Origin: Pteria penguin
Lineage: Eukaryota; Mollusca; Bivalvia; Pterioida; Pteriidae
Direction of reading: 5' to 3'
Assembly (NCBI GenBank): GCA_035048485.1
Contig: CM068587.1
Span: forward strand, 38,665,501 to 38,729,500
Length of the DNA: 64,000 nucleotides
Below the pieces are notes generated by a model that saw nothing but the letters and a program-made list of their open reading frames with translations, made no database searches and was not told the origin of the DNA. Below, one piece after another: positions 1 to 11,223 of the stretch (the first letter of the stretch is position 1; the number at the start of each line of letters is the position of its first letter). The position numbers were made by a program, and so were the translations under genes.

Positions 1-165
1 TATCTTTGAAACGTACTTAGCTTTGCATTTGTCATCTGAAAAATTGCTTGATAAAGGTCGTGAGGCCGAAAATTTGTGTTCCGAGTGTTTGTGTTCCTTT
101 GCTTTTTTATGTACCGGACTTCCCTTTGGAGGACTTCTTTGAATCTTTATTACAATATTATAGTT
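1..165 (+). repeat. Dispersed repeat with hairpin resembling a degenerate hammerhead
   Basis: This stretch matches 16806-16960 closely. Both contain TTGATAA, a GGTC/GGCC stem and GAAA, here at 48-71, followed by a shared tail at about 105-150 that ends TTTGGAGGA. At 16.8 kb it directly follows another dispersed repeat, so it is probably the tail of a retroelement. The left end is cut by the window edge. The small ORF over it is not credible as a gene. Confidence 0.6.
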
Positions 166-1635
166 TGATCATGTTGAACAAAGATGCAATATTGGGTAAT
201 TCAAGTGTTTTTTCATTGCTACTATTATCAAGAAAACTTTTAATTAGTGAATCTATATGAAATATCAACCCCCACCCTACCCCAACCCAAACCTATTTTT
301 AATTCTAATTGCCATTTCTTGTTCTATATATCATTTGTATCCAAAAATGCAAACCTCATGAACATCATTTTTGGAAAGCTTTTTTCTTCACCCAAAGTAG
401 AAATATGATTTTAAAAATAAAAATCTCCACTTGCACTTGAGAAACTGTATTGGGGGCGTGACATTTTGGTTGGTTGGTTGCGGTTTTACATTGTTTATAA
501 CAATTTTTCAGTCACGTCATGAAATAATCGTGGAGTGAAGTAAAACAATAATCAATCAATCAGTCACATCTTACCATGGAGGAAGGGGGTAACCAGTACA
601 TGGTGGCACAATATGGGAAACCAACCAAAGTCTACTTGTACTGCATACCAAGCACTTGACCATAACACTAATTAGTCTACCTCCTCAACATTTCAGAGTT
701 TATAGAGACATAGCTTTCTATACATAATATGGAATCGCAATTTGTAATATGTACTTTCTTTTCCCATGTCATTTAAAGAATATCTAATAATCAAATGACT
801 GGGTTAGGTGCAAAAACATGAAACAACCTTATTTTTTTTTTTTTGCCCTTGGCCTTACAATAAAACAATGCACATTTACAAAGCGAGGAAGTGATTTAGT
901 TTTTTGTTTTATCACATAAAGTCTTTAATAACATTACGTCATAATTTTTCCTCTTAGTTTTAAGAAGGGTGGGGGATTCTTTCCACCAATATACATGTAT
1001 AAATCTCTTACTTTTTTGGATCCAAGTCCCTGTCAGATCAACCTATGTCCGAAATATAGGACAGGCATGCATACGATAACTTGCATAAGATTCAGTATGA
1101 TTCAAGCCAGATGCAAAAGTTTTGTAAATAAGTCGCTTATAATTTTGTTGAAACTGAATTTAAACAAACAAAATATTCAATTCATGCCATATTATACATC
1201 AATTATCTACATTTTTAATACACTATAGATTTGCCTCGACATTTCCATCCATCGGAACACATACTCAACACCAAGTAGAAACTAAACTAAGAAACCTAAA
1301 ATTAATCCGGGATGTTTCGCTCCGAAAGATCTTTCGCAATGCACGAGGGCCATTTAATTTGATTTTGTTTTACCTTTCATCCAGATAATTAAATTTAAGG
1401 TCAGTGTGTCTAATTTAAACATATCCTATATTAAGGTATCATCAGTGAGGCTTTCTCCCAAAAATATTACGTCATTTCCCATATTTCACTGAGATCATTA
1501 ACATAAAAACAGGCTGAACAACATCTTAACTTATTAACCATGTATTTATATACTTTTTTCAAATAAATAACTAGAAGTAATTGACCAGATCGTGAAGTGT
1601 GTGTTACATGAACTTATAATTTAAATAAGGACACT
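166..1635. other. Non-coding AT-rich stretch, no gene seen
   Basis: No ORF with recognisable protein similarity and no splice-compatible exon was seen. About 465-570 holds a piece of a SINE 3' tail (AAATAATCGTGGAGTGA, then CAATCAATC), which also ends the SINE at 27281-27576. A short T run lies at 832-844. Nothing else was recognised. Confidence 0.5.
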
Positions 1636-1639
1636 GTGT

Positions 1640-1895
1640 CACACTTTCCCGGCCGTGCCTGGTGCTTCACACGAAGGTCACTCTCACCATACCTGTAACA
1701 AGAAAGGTGAAAATTTGTGACCAGACATCGAACCCAGAACCTTCTAGTGCAATACCAGGATACTTTATAAAGAGAAATGGTTCCTGGTTCCCGTAAAGTT
1801 ACATGAAGGTCACCATGGTAAATAATTGTGGTCGGACCCGGTCGGGAATAGGCACGTTCTCTCACAATATTGAGCTATCTTGTCCGATACTAGCA
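1640..1895 (-). repeat. tRNA-derived SINE fragment, minus strand
   Basis: Read on the minus strand this resembles the two SINE heads at 63196-63531: a GTGTGACAAATGC start, an A-box-like GATAGCTCAATATTG, and a phrase related to GGTTCTGGGTTCGATGTC in the second half. It is diverged and rearranged. The ORF it encodes is incidental. Confidence 0.55.
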
Positions 1896-2330
1896 TTTGT
1901 CACACGATCAAATAAAAGTGGGGTGGGGGTGGGGGTGTGAAGAGACAAAACATGAAAGAACTATGCCCCGAGTATAAAAAAAGTCTGTCTAGGTATTGAA
2001 TGTATGAATCATTTAATTAAATCTCACAAGACCTATTATAATTATCTAATGTACCCTCGAGTTGTAAACCAATCGTTATTTCTATCGTTTCTGTAATGAA
2101 AATCTCAGTTTCATAATGCACCCAAGTCAGCATTCTGCATAATGTACTGACACCTGGCTCCTCAACAGCCTCTAAACAGTACACCCGCCAGTTGTCCGCC
2201 GGTATGCCACCTACCATTAAGGACAAACAACGACACAGAGGAATGGTATCATGAGAAGGACAGGATGCACCAACACCCACCTCTACCGCCTTCAACTAAG
2301 ACGGGGAACCGATCATTACGGTAGATTATT

Positions 2331-2462
2331 TTTACACACACCCCCACACACCTACATCCCCCCCCCCCCCACACACACCAACACACACACACACACGCAC
2401 GCATGCACGCACACACACACGCACACGCACACCTACACACACACACACGCACACACACGCCA
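2331..2462. repeat. (AC)n/(C)n microsatellite
   Basis: Low-complexity CACACA tract with a C run and GCACGC interruptions. The His/Thr-rich plus-strand and Cys/Val-rich minus-strand ORFs across it are artefacts of the repeat. Confidence 0.95.
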
Positions 2463-3285
2463 AAGAAATAAGTATAAGGAGAATACAGGCGATTCAACAG
2501 TTTAGGACAGAACAATAAATTAGATCAATAAATTAGTAGTAATATGACATTACTGGTTTCAAGGTTTAACGTCATTATATAAGAACCTAAATTCAGTTCT
2601 CATCCCAGATCGAATCATATATCAGTCCCTGGCGACATGCTCCGACATAATTCAAATGGAGGAGTCCGGGACGAGAGGTGACTCTTAATGTTTTTCTCAC
2701 CAGATAAAACACAGTTTCTATCCCCTATATATGCCTTTTATTACTGACGCTTTACACATCTTTGTCAAAGATTCAATACCCTAAAATAGCCTCGGATAAG
2801 AAAGTCATTTTAATAACACTAATAGTGTCTAACAAGAACATAGAGCTAGACAAAATGAGTAAACATACATACAATTGTGAAATGAGTTTATTAAAAACTT
2901 TTCCCCCGTATGGTATTATGTAGAGTAATATTACGTCACACTAAAATTAACAAAAGATACATAGCCTCGTTTACGAAAATAAATAGAGGGCGTAGTAATA
3001 CACCGTGCTAGATCGATGTCCCAGATAGATTGATCTAGTACCCCGCTTCTGGCGGAATTTCCCAGTTTCGTGTGTGAAAATTCCATAATCTTAATTAGTG
3101 AGCGCCTATGATGCTTAGGATAGTCATTGATCTCATAGACATACCCTATGCATCCCATCTACATGTTACAGTACAACTATTACCACCAGGGGTCACCCTA
3201 CGACGTACCTGCAGCCATATTGTAACATCAAGAACTACAAACATTTAAAAATTTACTATTCAAAATATAATAGTGACATCAATTC
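2463..3285. other. No gene seen
   Basis: AT-rich sequence without recognisable coding potential or strong repeat structure. Confidence 0.4.
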
Positions 3286-3289
3286 GATC

Positions 3290-3620
3290 CTACCGTGCTC
3301 TGCTCTTCTGAAAGCGAGCTAAGGTCTTTGTTCCAACTAACAATAAGAGTGCACAAAACTTATAATCTCTCAGGAGACTTAGACAAGGCCCGTCATAGAG
3401 TTCCACTGCCCTGTTAGTCATAGTGCAACGTTCCAGAAAACTCTGTAAAGGGATGTAAAGGGGCCAAGTAAAAGACATATTGCCTTAGTGATGATCTTAG
3501 GGTCATATTGGCGATTGCGAATGCGTTTGACAGTTTTAAAACCTGATGCTTTTGGCCCATCTAAGTTTGTATACAATATTCAAAGTACAAATATTTGACT
3601 ATTTTCGAGTTTCCGATTCT
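3290..3620. repeat. Dispersed repeat shared with about 33.0-33.3 kb
   Basis: Shares phrases with 32990-33290, such as GTCATAGAGT, CCCTGTTAG, a GGTCATATTNGCGAT phrase and GCGTTTGAC. It starts with CCGTGCTCTG, which also occurs in the dispersed repeats at 6.1, 16.4 and 46.7 kb. It is probably a diverged retroelement tail. Confidence 0.6.
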
Positions 3621-4610
3621 TAAATATTGCCTCCGTTCAAACATTGACACTTCGAATTCAAGTTTAGAATTTCAATCATTACATGCATTAAATGCAAATT
3701 TGTCTATTAAGTTTAAGTAGATATCAATGTCTTCTCTTTGGATTGTTCCCTTGTAATCCTCTTGTTTTAGGTAAACCTAATTCAGGTCACGTGCCTATGG
3801 ACAAATAATTCCACTGAAACTTTTTTTTGTCAAAGAACCGCAACTCGAAAATGGCAAGCTTGTATATCGCAATTAACCTAAAAGTAATTTAAAAACTTTT
3901 TTAATTGCTTGTAACTAAAATTTTTGTGCTTTACATTAATAAATGTAATTCCGTCGTCCATAGTTACATTATTATTTTAAGATGAAAACTATGGTATTTG
4001 TTGATTTTGCATGATTTTGGTGATTGCTTCATACAATGTGCTAAGGAGCTTTTATCATTCAGGGTGAGATATGTCCGTAGGAGATAATATCTCACCCGTC
4101 GTGCCCACATTTGTTGTTTATAATTTCCATTTAGCAGAAATGATTGATCTAGTCTATTGCTTACTATAAAAAAAATAATGATAAACGACTGAAGAGAAGT
4201 AGAAAAAGGAAGGAGAGGAACTTCGAACTTAAGCTTCTATACGTTGTACAAGAAGACATACTACACTGTGCACTTTGCACATTGCATGTTAAGAAGTGGA
4301 CTGAAAAGGTTTAAATTTGTATCAGACTAATTCCCACAGATTCACTCGGTGGTATAATGTCCGTCCGAAGGATCTGGTTTCTGAATTTGATATTTTAACC
4401 TGCTAAAGCGCCTGTATTATCGATTCTTGACTTAGTCTGTGGGCCAGCGGGTAAGTCACAATGGCGGTTACAGATGTTTTGTTGTCCTTATATATGTCTT
4501 AATGTCTTGCAATATACTTTTTGAAATTTACAATTTACCAATATATGCTTTTTACCACTCTACGTCAATTGTCTTATTGACATGGGTATTTTGCACAAAT
4601 AAAAAGAGAA

Positions 4611-4765
4611 GACAGAAGACGTATGGCACAAATCACCTAAGAAATGTACATAAAACATGATAATAGTCAAATAAAGAGAGAAAAAAGACATTGCAAAAAG
4701 CACTCGATTGTACTGCAGTTACGATACCGACTTAGGACGGTCAGTTATATGGAGAAAGGGGAAGG
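4611..4765 (-). repeat. Dispersed PLE-tail-like repeat (GACCGTCCTAAGTCGG family)
   Basis: Minus-strand copy of a family also at 5770, 16365, 17150, 23475, 24945, 46295 and 53760. Hallmarks are ACCGACTTAGGACGGTCA, a CGATTGTACTGCAG phrase and GACAGAAGAC. At 53760 the same sequence directly follows a Penelope-type RT fragment, which suggests it is a retroelement 3' region. Confidence 0.7.
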
Positions 4766-5202
4766 CATCTTATTTATGTTTTATGACAACTTTACTACGA
4801 TTGTTTTGTTGACTTTGTTTTACTCATATGGAGATGCTCTATTAATGTGTTTGTAAATATTTTCCTACGTCAGCTTAATAAATTTACAATAATTGGTCAA
4901 CACACCAAGCACATGTTTTCTGACTGTCTCACAGTTGCACCGTGAATGTCAAGCAATTAACCATGACTTTTTGTAAATTATCACCATTTTCTAATTTCTG
5001 ATAATGTTATGGACACGTCAAGCAAGCTACTTATGTATGAATGGTTTCTTGGCAATGGGAATATCAATCTATCTACACAAATTAATCGATAGTACGAAAT
5101 TGATTTTAATCACTAATTTTGGTGTAGGCCCTAGGAACATGCATATTTAATAACTATAAAGTAGGTATCTCGAAGCAAGGAGAGGTATGCTTAATATAAA
5201 GA

Positions 5203-5760
5203 CATGCGCGGATTCAGAAATTTTTGTCAGAGGGGGTCCAACCAAAAAAGGTATATTTTTCTCTTAGACGGGGGGGGGGGGGGGGGGGGGATGGGGGTTC
5301 CAACCCCAAAAATGCCCAAATATTAGGCCAATTAAACTTAATAGGTAGATTTTCATCCAACCTCGTGAAAATATATGGGGCGGGTGGGTGGAATTTATTT
5401 TTTATAACTTATTTTCTTGTATAAAAAATGTGTGCCAAAAAGCAATAGCAGTACTATTCTGTAACAATATCTTGTATAAAGGGTCTTTGAATCGTTAAAA
5501 TTCGAAGCAAACCAGCTTTTCTTTTCGGTTATGCCGGCAACAACTCTCACGACAGTGAAAACCATTTTGTCAGCCACGGAAATGACGATATGTATATAAA
5601 CTGAAACGTGTTTCAAAAATAAATAATTTTTTAGGGGCGGGCGGGGATGAAAATCTACCAATTAATTTTAATTGGCCTTACCTTTTTTGGGGTAAAATTT
5701 TCGGATTCCAGAGGGGGGGGGGGTTCAGACCCCCCTACCCTCCCTCTGTATCCGCGCATG
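5203..5760. mobile_element. Foldback/MITE element, 558 bp, 6-bp TSD
   Basis: The ends are inverted (CATGCGCGGAT and ATCCGCGCATG). The inner flanks are also inverted, including GATTTTCATC versus GATGAAAATC and G-rich versus C-rich runs. The element is bracketed by TAAAGA at 5197-5202 and 5761-5766. Block B has the uninterrupted site near 17110-17130, so this insertion is younger than the tandem duplication. It has no transposase and is non-autonomous. The family is unknown; the TIR resembles hAT-type elements only loosely. Confidence 0.8.
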
Positions 5761-5769
5761 TAAAGATGA

Positions 5770-6135
5770 ATTTTTAAACATTTGACAATTTTAGATGTTA
5801 CAAAACTATTTAAAGGCAATACAATTGTGCGATCGACTTTGGAGGGGTCAGTTGAAGGGAAAATAGTCACTCAGTTGGTGTGGTTTACCGGTTAATTAGC
5901 TCATCTCTCACTTACTACAAAAACAGAACAATTAAAGAAACACAATATCAAATCTCTATAAATAACACCTGATTTAAAGAACAAAAACAAACGAGAGATT
6001 ACGTTTGAAAATTCGCAAAAATCCACGAACACAGATAGTGTAATGCAATGAAATCTAATTATCCAAAATACAAAGTGACATCTACATGAAATAACCGTGC
6101 TCTGTTATCTGTAAACAAAATCTTGAACTACAGTT
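5770..6135 (-). repeat. Dispersed retroelement-tail repeat upstream of GRL-1
   Basis: Diverged copy of the repeat seen at 46395-46690. The order of landmarks is the same: GTCAGTTGA, TTGGTGTGGTTNACCG, a run of A-rich sequence, then CCGTGCTCTG. An equivalent copy lies at 17150-17465 upstream of GRL-2, so it was present before the gene duplication. Confidence 0.65.
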
Positions 6136-6417
6136 TTGTGATTTATCAATTTAAATATACCATACATATATCATTAATAAAACTCGACCTAATCCAAGTA
6201 TATCAGTGCTTTATTATGGGAGCATTATAAAAGTCATTAACAGAGAGTGAATTTCTATAGCAATAATCAAATTCCCAAATGTACCTGGTGTCATGTCCAA
6301 ACTAAATAGACATAATACTTTTTTAATCGTATAGTATTGATCAGTTCTACTGCTTGCGGTGATGACAATTTAAGAAAAGTGAACGGGACGCTTTGGTTTG
6401 TTAAAACAATTAAGAGA

Positions 6418-6457
6418 AGAGCGAATAGGATGCCTCTAATTGTAACTGTATATATAA
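6418..6457 (+). promoter_or_regulatory. Putative GRL-1 core promoter (conserved block plus TATA)
   Basis: AGAGCGAATAGGA at 6418-6430 and TATATATAA at 6449-6457 lie 75 bp before the ATG. The same order and spacing occurs before GRL-2 (17748-17789). The transcription start is not visible from sequence alone. Confidence 0.45.
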
Positions 6458-6531
6458 CTAAATATAACTATTGCATCTGTTTATGAATAACACTTCGTTA
6501 GCGCTCACGTATTTTTATTCGAGAATTAATC

Positions 6532-9500
6532 ATGTCTGCTAATACTAGCTATGACGAAGGTAAACAAAATCCCGACGAAACCGCATTTATGCCTCTTCAA
6601 GAAGTATTTCAACCTTTGCTGAATGTAATGCGTGTTTTTGGACTTTATCATGAAGTGGTACCTAAATCGAAAGTATTTCCGGAGGACTCTGATGGCAATG
6701 TTCAGAAAGACTACACAGGGCTTAGAAATGCTGGGAAGATATATTGCTTTGCCATCACATTGTTTTTGATGGTCAATGTGGTACGATGTATTCCAGCCTT
6801 TTTTGAAGATTCTAAACATGAACTGGACCTGACAGTGTTAAGAGTAATTATGTGTGGGTGGTATTTCAATTGTTTTATGAACTGCCTCATTATGTTCACC
6901 TCCTGCCGGAATTCTACTCACTTGCAAGGATTTTTTAACTTTTATAACAAAATTTCAACGGACGAAATAGCCAGGTCTCTAAAGCTCGATTCACACTGTA
7001 GGACATTTCAACGTAGAATATATATTGGTGCAGTTGTGGTCGTTATATTAAGTGTGTTGAATAACGGAGGATTGTCTTACATGATCATATCCGATACGAG
7101 TAGTTGGGCATCTGAAGCTGTCATCCGTCCCTTTCCAGTTCACACTATAACAACCATTGCGATCATAGTTGTCTCGTTGTTCTGTTATGCGTCATGGATA
7201 TTTCCTATCTTTTTTATCGTTGCTTTATGTAATGTTCTCCGATATCAGATGAATTCCGTCAAAAAGGTGTTCGAAAATTTAATTAAAACAAAAGGAAAAC
7301 ATGCGATTCACAAAGTCAACGACATTCGCTTGAAACACTTACAGTTCACAAAAGCGGTTTCAATGTTGGACAAAGATTTCCAATATCTTTTTGCTGAGAT
7401 TTTTGTCACAGGGTTGTGGACATCTTGTTTCACGTTGTACCAAATTATCAACACTAATACTATGCTGACGTACCAGTTGATAATTTATGCTTTCTGGTTG
7501 ACGGCAAACATCATTGTAGTGTTATCAATAGCTATTGCAGCTGCTCGTGTGCATGAAGAGGTGAGTATTAAGAGTTTTCAGTGACTACTCCAGGAACTGA
7601 GGGAAAAAGATGTGGGGGGGGGGGGGGGCAGGTGCTCAATATTGACATGAAAATAAAGGAATTGGTTTGTGACCCAATGCTAATGGTATTTATTCTAATT
7701 TTGACACCATTGTCAATTTTCTTCAAAACCTTGTCATAAAGTGTGTCTCAAGTCCTTTTCTCTTACATTTCTATCTTTGGTATCATTGAGAGCCCTCTTT
7801 CCACAACTTCCTGGATGCACCAGCGTACACTAGGTTCTGTTAATAAACACTTTTCCTAAACACACCATGAACTGATTGTACTTAAAGCGAAATCTGCATG
7901 TTTGTGCCTTTCAGCCAAAATCCGATTTGGAACAGAAAGCTTTTCCTATAGTAATATTCAACAGGGTGGGATATGACCAAATTAAAATAGATAAATAATT
8001 GAATAAAGAATAATTAGATAAAAGTCAAAATAATAATAAAAAAAGTTCCCATAGATTTTGAACTCTTATAGATAAAAAGTTAAAATAACAAGTATTAAAG
8101 TAACCTGTTATCATTTCTAAGACATTCACAGTTTTGAAAATTACTATTATTTTACGAAAGTATCTGATGCAATGTCACTTTTTGCACAGCAACGCACCAC
8201 ACCACGTCGGACATCCTTGTATTTATTTTAAGCACTGGGTCGATACTGGTGGACTATTAGTTCTCGAGGATATTCACAAGCCCAGTATTTAGTGCTTTTG
8301 TATTTACTTGAAACATATACTTTACATTTACTGTGACAAAAATTTGCAAAGTATTCTAAAATTAAAGACTATCTCCCTCATACATAGCTTTGTCGTTTAA
8401 TTCGGTCTTTGGAGATTACATTAAGGATAATTTGATTTGCTATTCAAATATTATATTCATTATTTTGGATTTCCACGGTGCCGGCCTTGCATCATTGATA
8501 TATGTATATTTTTCCTTATATTAATTTAGGGATACCTGGAAACCACGAGCCCAAGGGCTCTAACATTGTTTTAGTTGAATTACTCCACAGCCGCTATAAG
8601 TGCTCTGTAGAGAATCATTGTTGCGTGTGTAAATAAAAATGTTGAAAAAAATATTGATACCTAAGACTGTCAAAAATAATTATAAAATAGTTGGCATACC
8701 TAATTATTTTAACTGTATATACACGTACTTTGGTTTCTTATATATCATTTCATTCAACTATAGACTTTCATGCATATTTTAATGAAACTAAACAATAAAA
8801 ATTTGTTCTGAATAATTATTACAGGCACACTCACCTTTGGAAAATATCTATGACCTTGACATTGGGGATCTGGATGTAGTACAAGCAGGATATGTAAGTA
8901 ACACGATCATCTTAGTGCATCATAGCACTTTCAAATATGGAAAAGAAGTCTCATTTCGCAATAACATGCAAAAATGACTCCATAAAAGAATAAAATCCAC
9001 TCCAAACTTGTCTTCACTTTTGAAACATCAAATGTATATATTATTTATCTTCAAAAATAACTCAAATATGTCTCATTTATTTAGTTTATGCGAAATAAAA
9101 TAAAGAAAAATATAAGCAATTTTTATACATATCCTTGCTGTAGTTCAATCCAAGAAAATATCATGAAATGATATTGAAACATGAATAACATGTACATTTG
9201 CTTTGTTTTTTTTCCTTAGGTGAACTTGTTCATCACTAGGCTTATTGGACCATCAATAGGATTTACAACGATGGGGTTGATTACCATTACTTATGAGCTT
9301 ATTTTGTCTGTAAGTATAACAACAACAACAACCAACAACAACAAAAACAACAAATCATTTATTCTCATAAATGAACATAAAATTACAGTGTAGAGAAAAT
9401 ATTATATCACAATATATATACATATAATAGTAAAACAGTATCTTTAATTCACGTGTTTATATTATCTTTCTTATAATTCACTTACCCAATAAAGACACTA

Positions 9501-11223
9501 CGTGATTCTTATTATCCAAACTGAATAATAACAGAGTAGAATTTGTAATTTCATAATTTTCTGTGAAAATTTGTAAAATTATTCTATTCATAATGTTCTG
9601 TGATGTTTTGTAAAATCATTCAAAAGCTAAATGATAATTATCAGACAATATATACGTAATAATTTTGTGCACGAGATGCACATTTCGACTTGTGTCTGTG
9701 ATACGCATGATTGGAATTCTAATGATCTATAAATAACATCCACATATAACTCTTTCCTCAAATGGAGTTTTGACAATCAATTAAGGTCATTTTGTTGATT
9801 AGCCAGCCCTTAAACATTTAAGAATTCCTCAGTTTCGGCTTTCATTATCACTGAGGAGTCATAAGTTGTCGAAATGCACTTACTGCAAAAAAGCATCCTA
9901 TATGACTTCCTTGAAATTATCAGTGATGCAGATATGAGTCTTTAGTACGAAAGAGGGGTATTCGCAACAGTCACACATAAAACTATTCAACAGAAAGTTT
10001 TGTTTGAAATTATATTTTATAGGAGGTAGATTCTAAAATCAAATTACAAACTATTAGTTTCTTGGGTTTTGTTTTAAATCCATTTAATGTAAATCAAAAC
10101 ACTTATTGAATGGGGTTTTCGGGCAACAGACGATCAGTTGGACCCTCGCACCAACTGTTGCCTTCGGTCTTGGGCAACCGTTGGTCTTTGGGTCCCACAG
10201 ATCGTCTAATGCCCTCAACTCCAATCAGTAATTGTATACTATTATTAGAGTTAGTATAACTCGTAGTCATGTGTGCTGGTAAGAGTAATATCGTTATCGG
10301 TAAAAAGACACAATAAGTGACATTTTTTTTAATTACAGTGCAAACGATTGAACAAGTACTACAATCACACAAGGAAGTCAATATCAGTTCGAACAATCAT
10401 TAAGTCTTTAGCATCGTTCATCGGATACATTTTAATTTCCGGTTTAGATAACTGACTTGGATCTGAATGTAATGTTCTTCCACCCATAGGCCCTTTTTAC
10501 CAAAGACATTAATGTGAATTGTAAATTTATGCTCCTGAATTAATAAAACATTTCCTTGAATGCCCTGAAATGAATGCAGCTTTTGTGAAAAACTAGCAAA
10601 AAAAAAAAACCAATCCTCAAGCAGGAAATAAGTCATTTCTGCAAATTTTGACGTTAAGTGTATTGTCAAATCTTTCCGATTCTTAAATGAGAGGAACCCC
10701 TGGTTCTTATAGTGTCTGTGATTGTATATATTACCTAATTTGTCTTGTGTTATAGATATTCCTATTTGACTGATGCAAGGAATCTTAGCCTTCTTTCTTG
10801 TTTTGCTTAATTAGTGACAAGACACGCTGAGAATATTGGGATTTAGTACAGTTTTTTTTAGATATGCAAATAATGATAGTTCTGAGATAGAACCTACATC
10901 GATTTTTGGTATCTGGCATTTTTTACACCTGGTAATTTTGTGTCATATTTTGGGCATTCATGGCGAATATGCCTATCTCAACAGGAGAAGTTTACTCCCG
11001 GGCACTTGGTGACACCTCTTCTTTTCAAGGTCGATGAATGTCCTCCATGGTACTTTGTTGTCATTGCCACGGTCATATGACATTAGTTACTTTTGTATTT
11101 TACATTGTATATATATATAAAGAACAAAATTCTAAAAATCATAAAATAATTCTCACATTTCTTTTACAGTTGGCAGGTGCCTACGTTACCTACTTTTTTC
11201 TCCTCTTCCAGTTTAAGGTGTAA
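6532..11223 (+). CDS. Gustatory-receptor-like (GRL) seven-helix protein, GRL-1
   Basis: Four coding exons are inferred: 6532-7560, 8825-8893, 9220-9309 and 11170-11223, stop at 11221-11223. All introns are phase 0 with GT-AG ends (donors GTGAGT, GTAAGT, GTAAGT). The predicted protein is 413 aa. Helices lie at roughly 69-91, 101-122, 163-185, 205-232, 285-305 and 311-337, with a seventh formed by exons 3 and 4. Residues 403-411 read TYFFLLFQF, the TYhhhhhQF signature of insect gustatory receptors and their relatives. The absence of a signal peptide fits the inverted topology (N-terminus inside) known for this superfamily. Insect members form ligand-gated cation channels; the ligand here is unknown. 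It is about 84% identical to GRL-2 over exon 1 (54 differences in 343 by eye). The start ATG is conserved in GRL-2. A chemosensory role is inferred from family membership only. Confidence 0.88.
7614..7630. repeat. Poly-G run in GRL-1 intron 1
   Basis: Homopolymer G tract shortly after the exon 1 donor; it is absent from the GRL-2 intron at the equivalent place. Confidence 0.85.
8195..8510 (+). repeat. Decayed hammerhead-repeat (retrozyme-like) copy in GRL-1 intron 1
   Basis: Follows the same path as the unit at 51381-51730 (minus strand): CTGGTGGACT, AGTGCTTTTGTA, a TATCTCCCTCAT phrase, TAGCTTTGTC, TTCGGTCTTTGG, then GCATCA. Where the hammerhead core CTGAAGA is expected there is TTGATAT, so the ribozyme is dead. 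The matching copy in GRL-2 intron 1 (20840-21150) shows that it predates the duplication. Confidence 0.7.
9319..9353. repeat. (AAC)n microsatellite after GRL-1 exon 3
   Basis: Imperfect CAACAA repeats directly downstream of the exon 3 donor; absent in GRL-2. Confidence 0.85.
9667..9890. repeat. Inverted pair of degenerate hammerhead motifs in GRL-1 intron 3
   Basis: On plus, CTGAGGA (9851-9857) is followed by GTCA/TGTC arms and GAAA (9871-9874), with one mismatch in stem II and a damaged stem III. On minus, 9720-9667 reads GTATCACAGACACAAGTC, then GAAATGTGCATC, lacking part of the CTGANGA box. Both have the family flank, an ACAAAATTA phrase or ATGCAC. Neither is expected to cleave. Confidence 0.6.
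10121..10207. other. Nested inverted repeat / hairpin in GRL-1 intron 3
   Basis: GGCAACAG (10122-10129) pairs with CTGTTGCC (10155-10162); inside it AGTTGG (10136-10141) can pair with CCAACT (10151-10156); AGACGATC (10128-10135) pairs with GATCGTCT (10200-10207). The pairings compete. No equivalent was found in GRL-2. Function unknown. Confidence 0.5.
10930..11100 (+). repeat. Dispersed repeat copy, GRL-1 intron 3
   Basis: Member of a family also at 23048-23190, 26440-26570 and 50905-51075. Shared phrases are GGGCATTCATGG, CGGGCACTTGGTGACACC, GGTCGATGAATGTCC and a CCACGGTCATATGAC phrase. The copy at the same place in GRL-2 intron 3 means it inserted before the duplication. The ORF across it is an artefact. 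Confidence 0.75.

Noticed and set aside
2249..2515. Cys-rich and His/Thr-rich ORFs
   Set aside because: They lie over a CA microsatellite and have no protein features.
6532..11223. Rhodopsin-type GPCR
   Set aside because: No DRY or NPxxY motif; TYhhhhhQF and the exon plan point to the gustatory-receptor superfamily.
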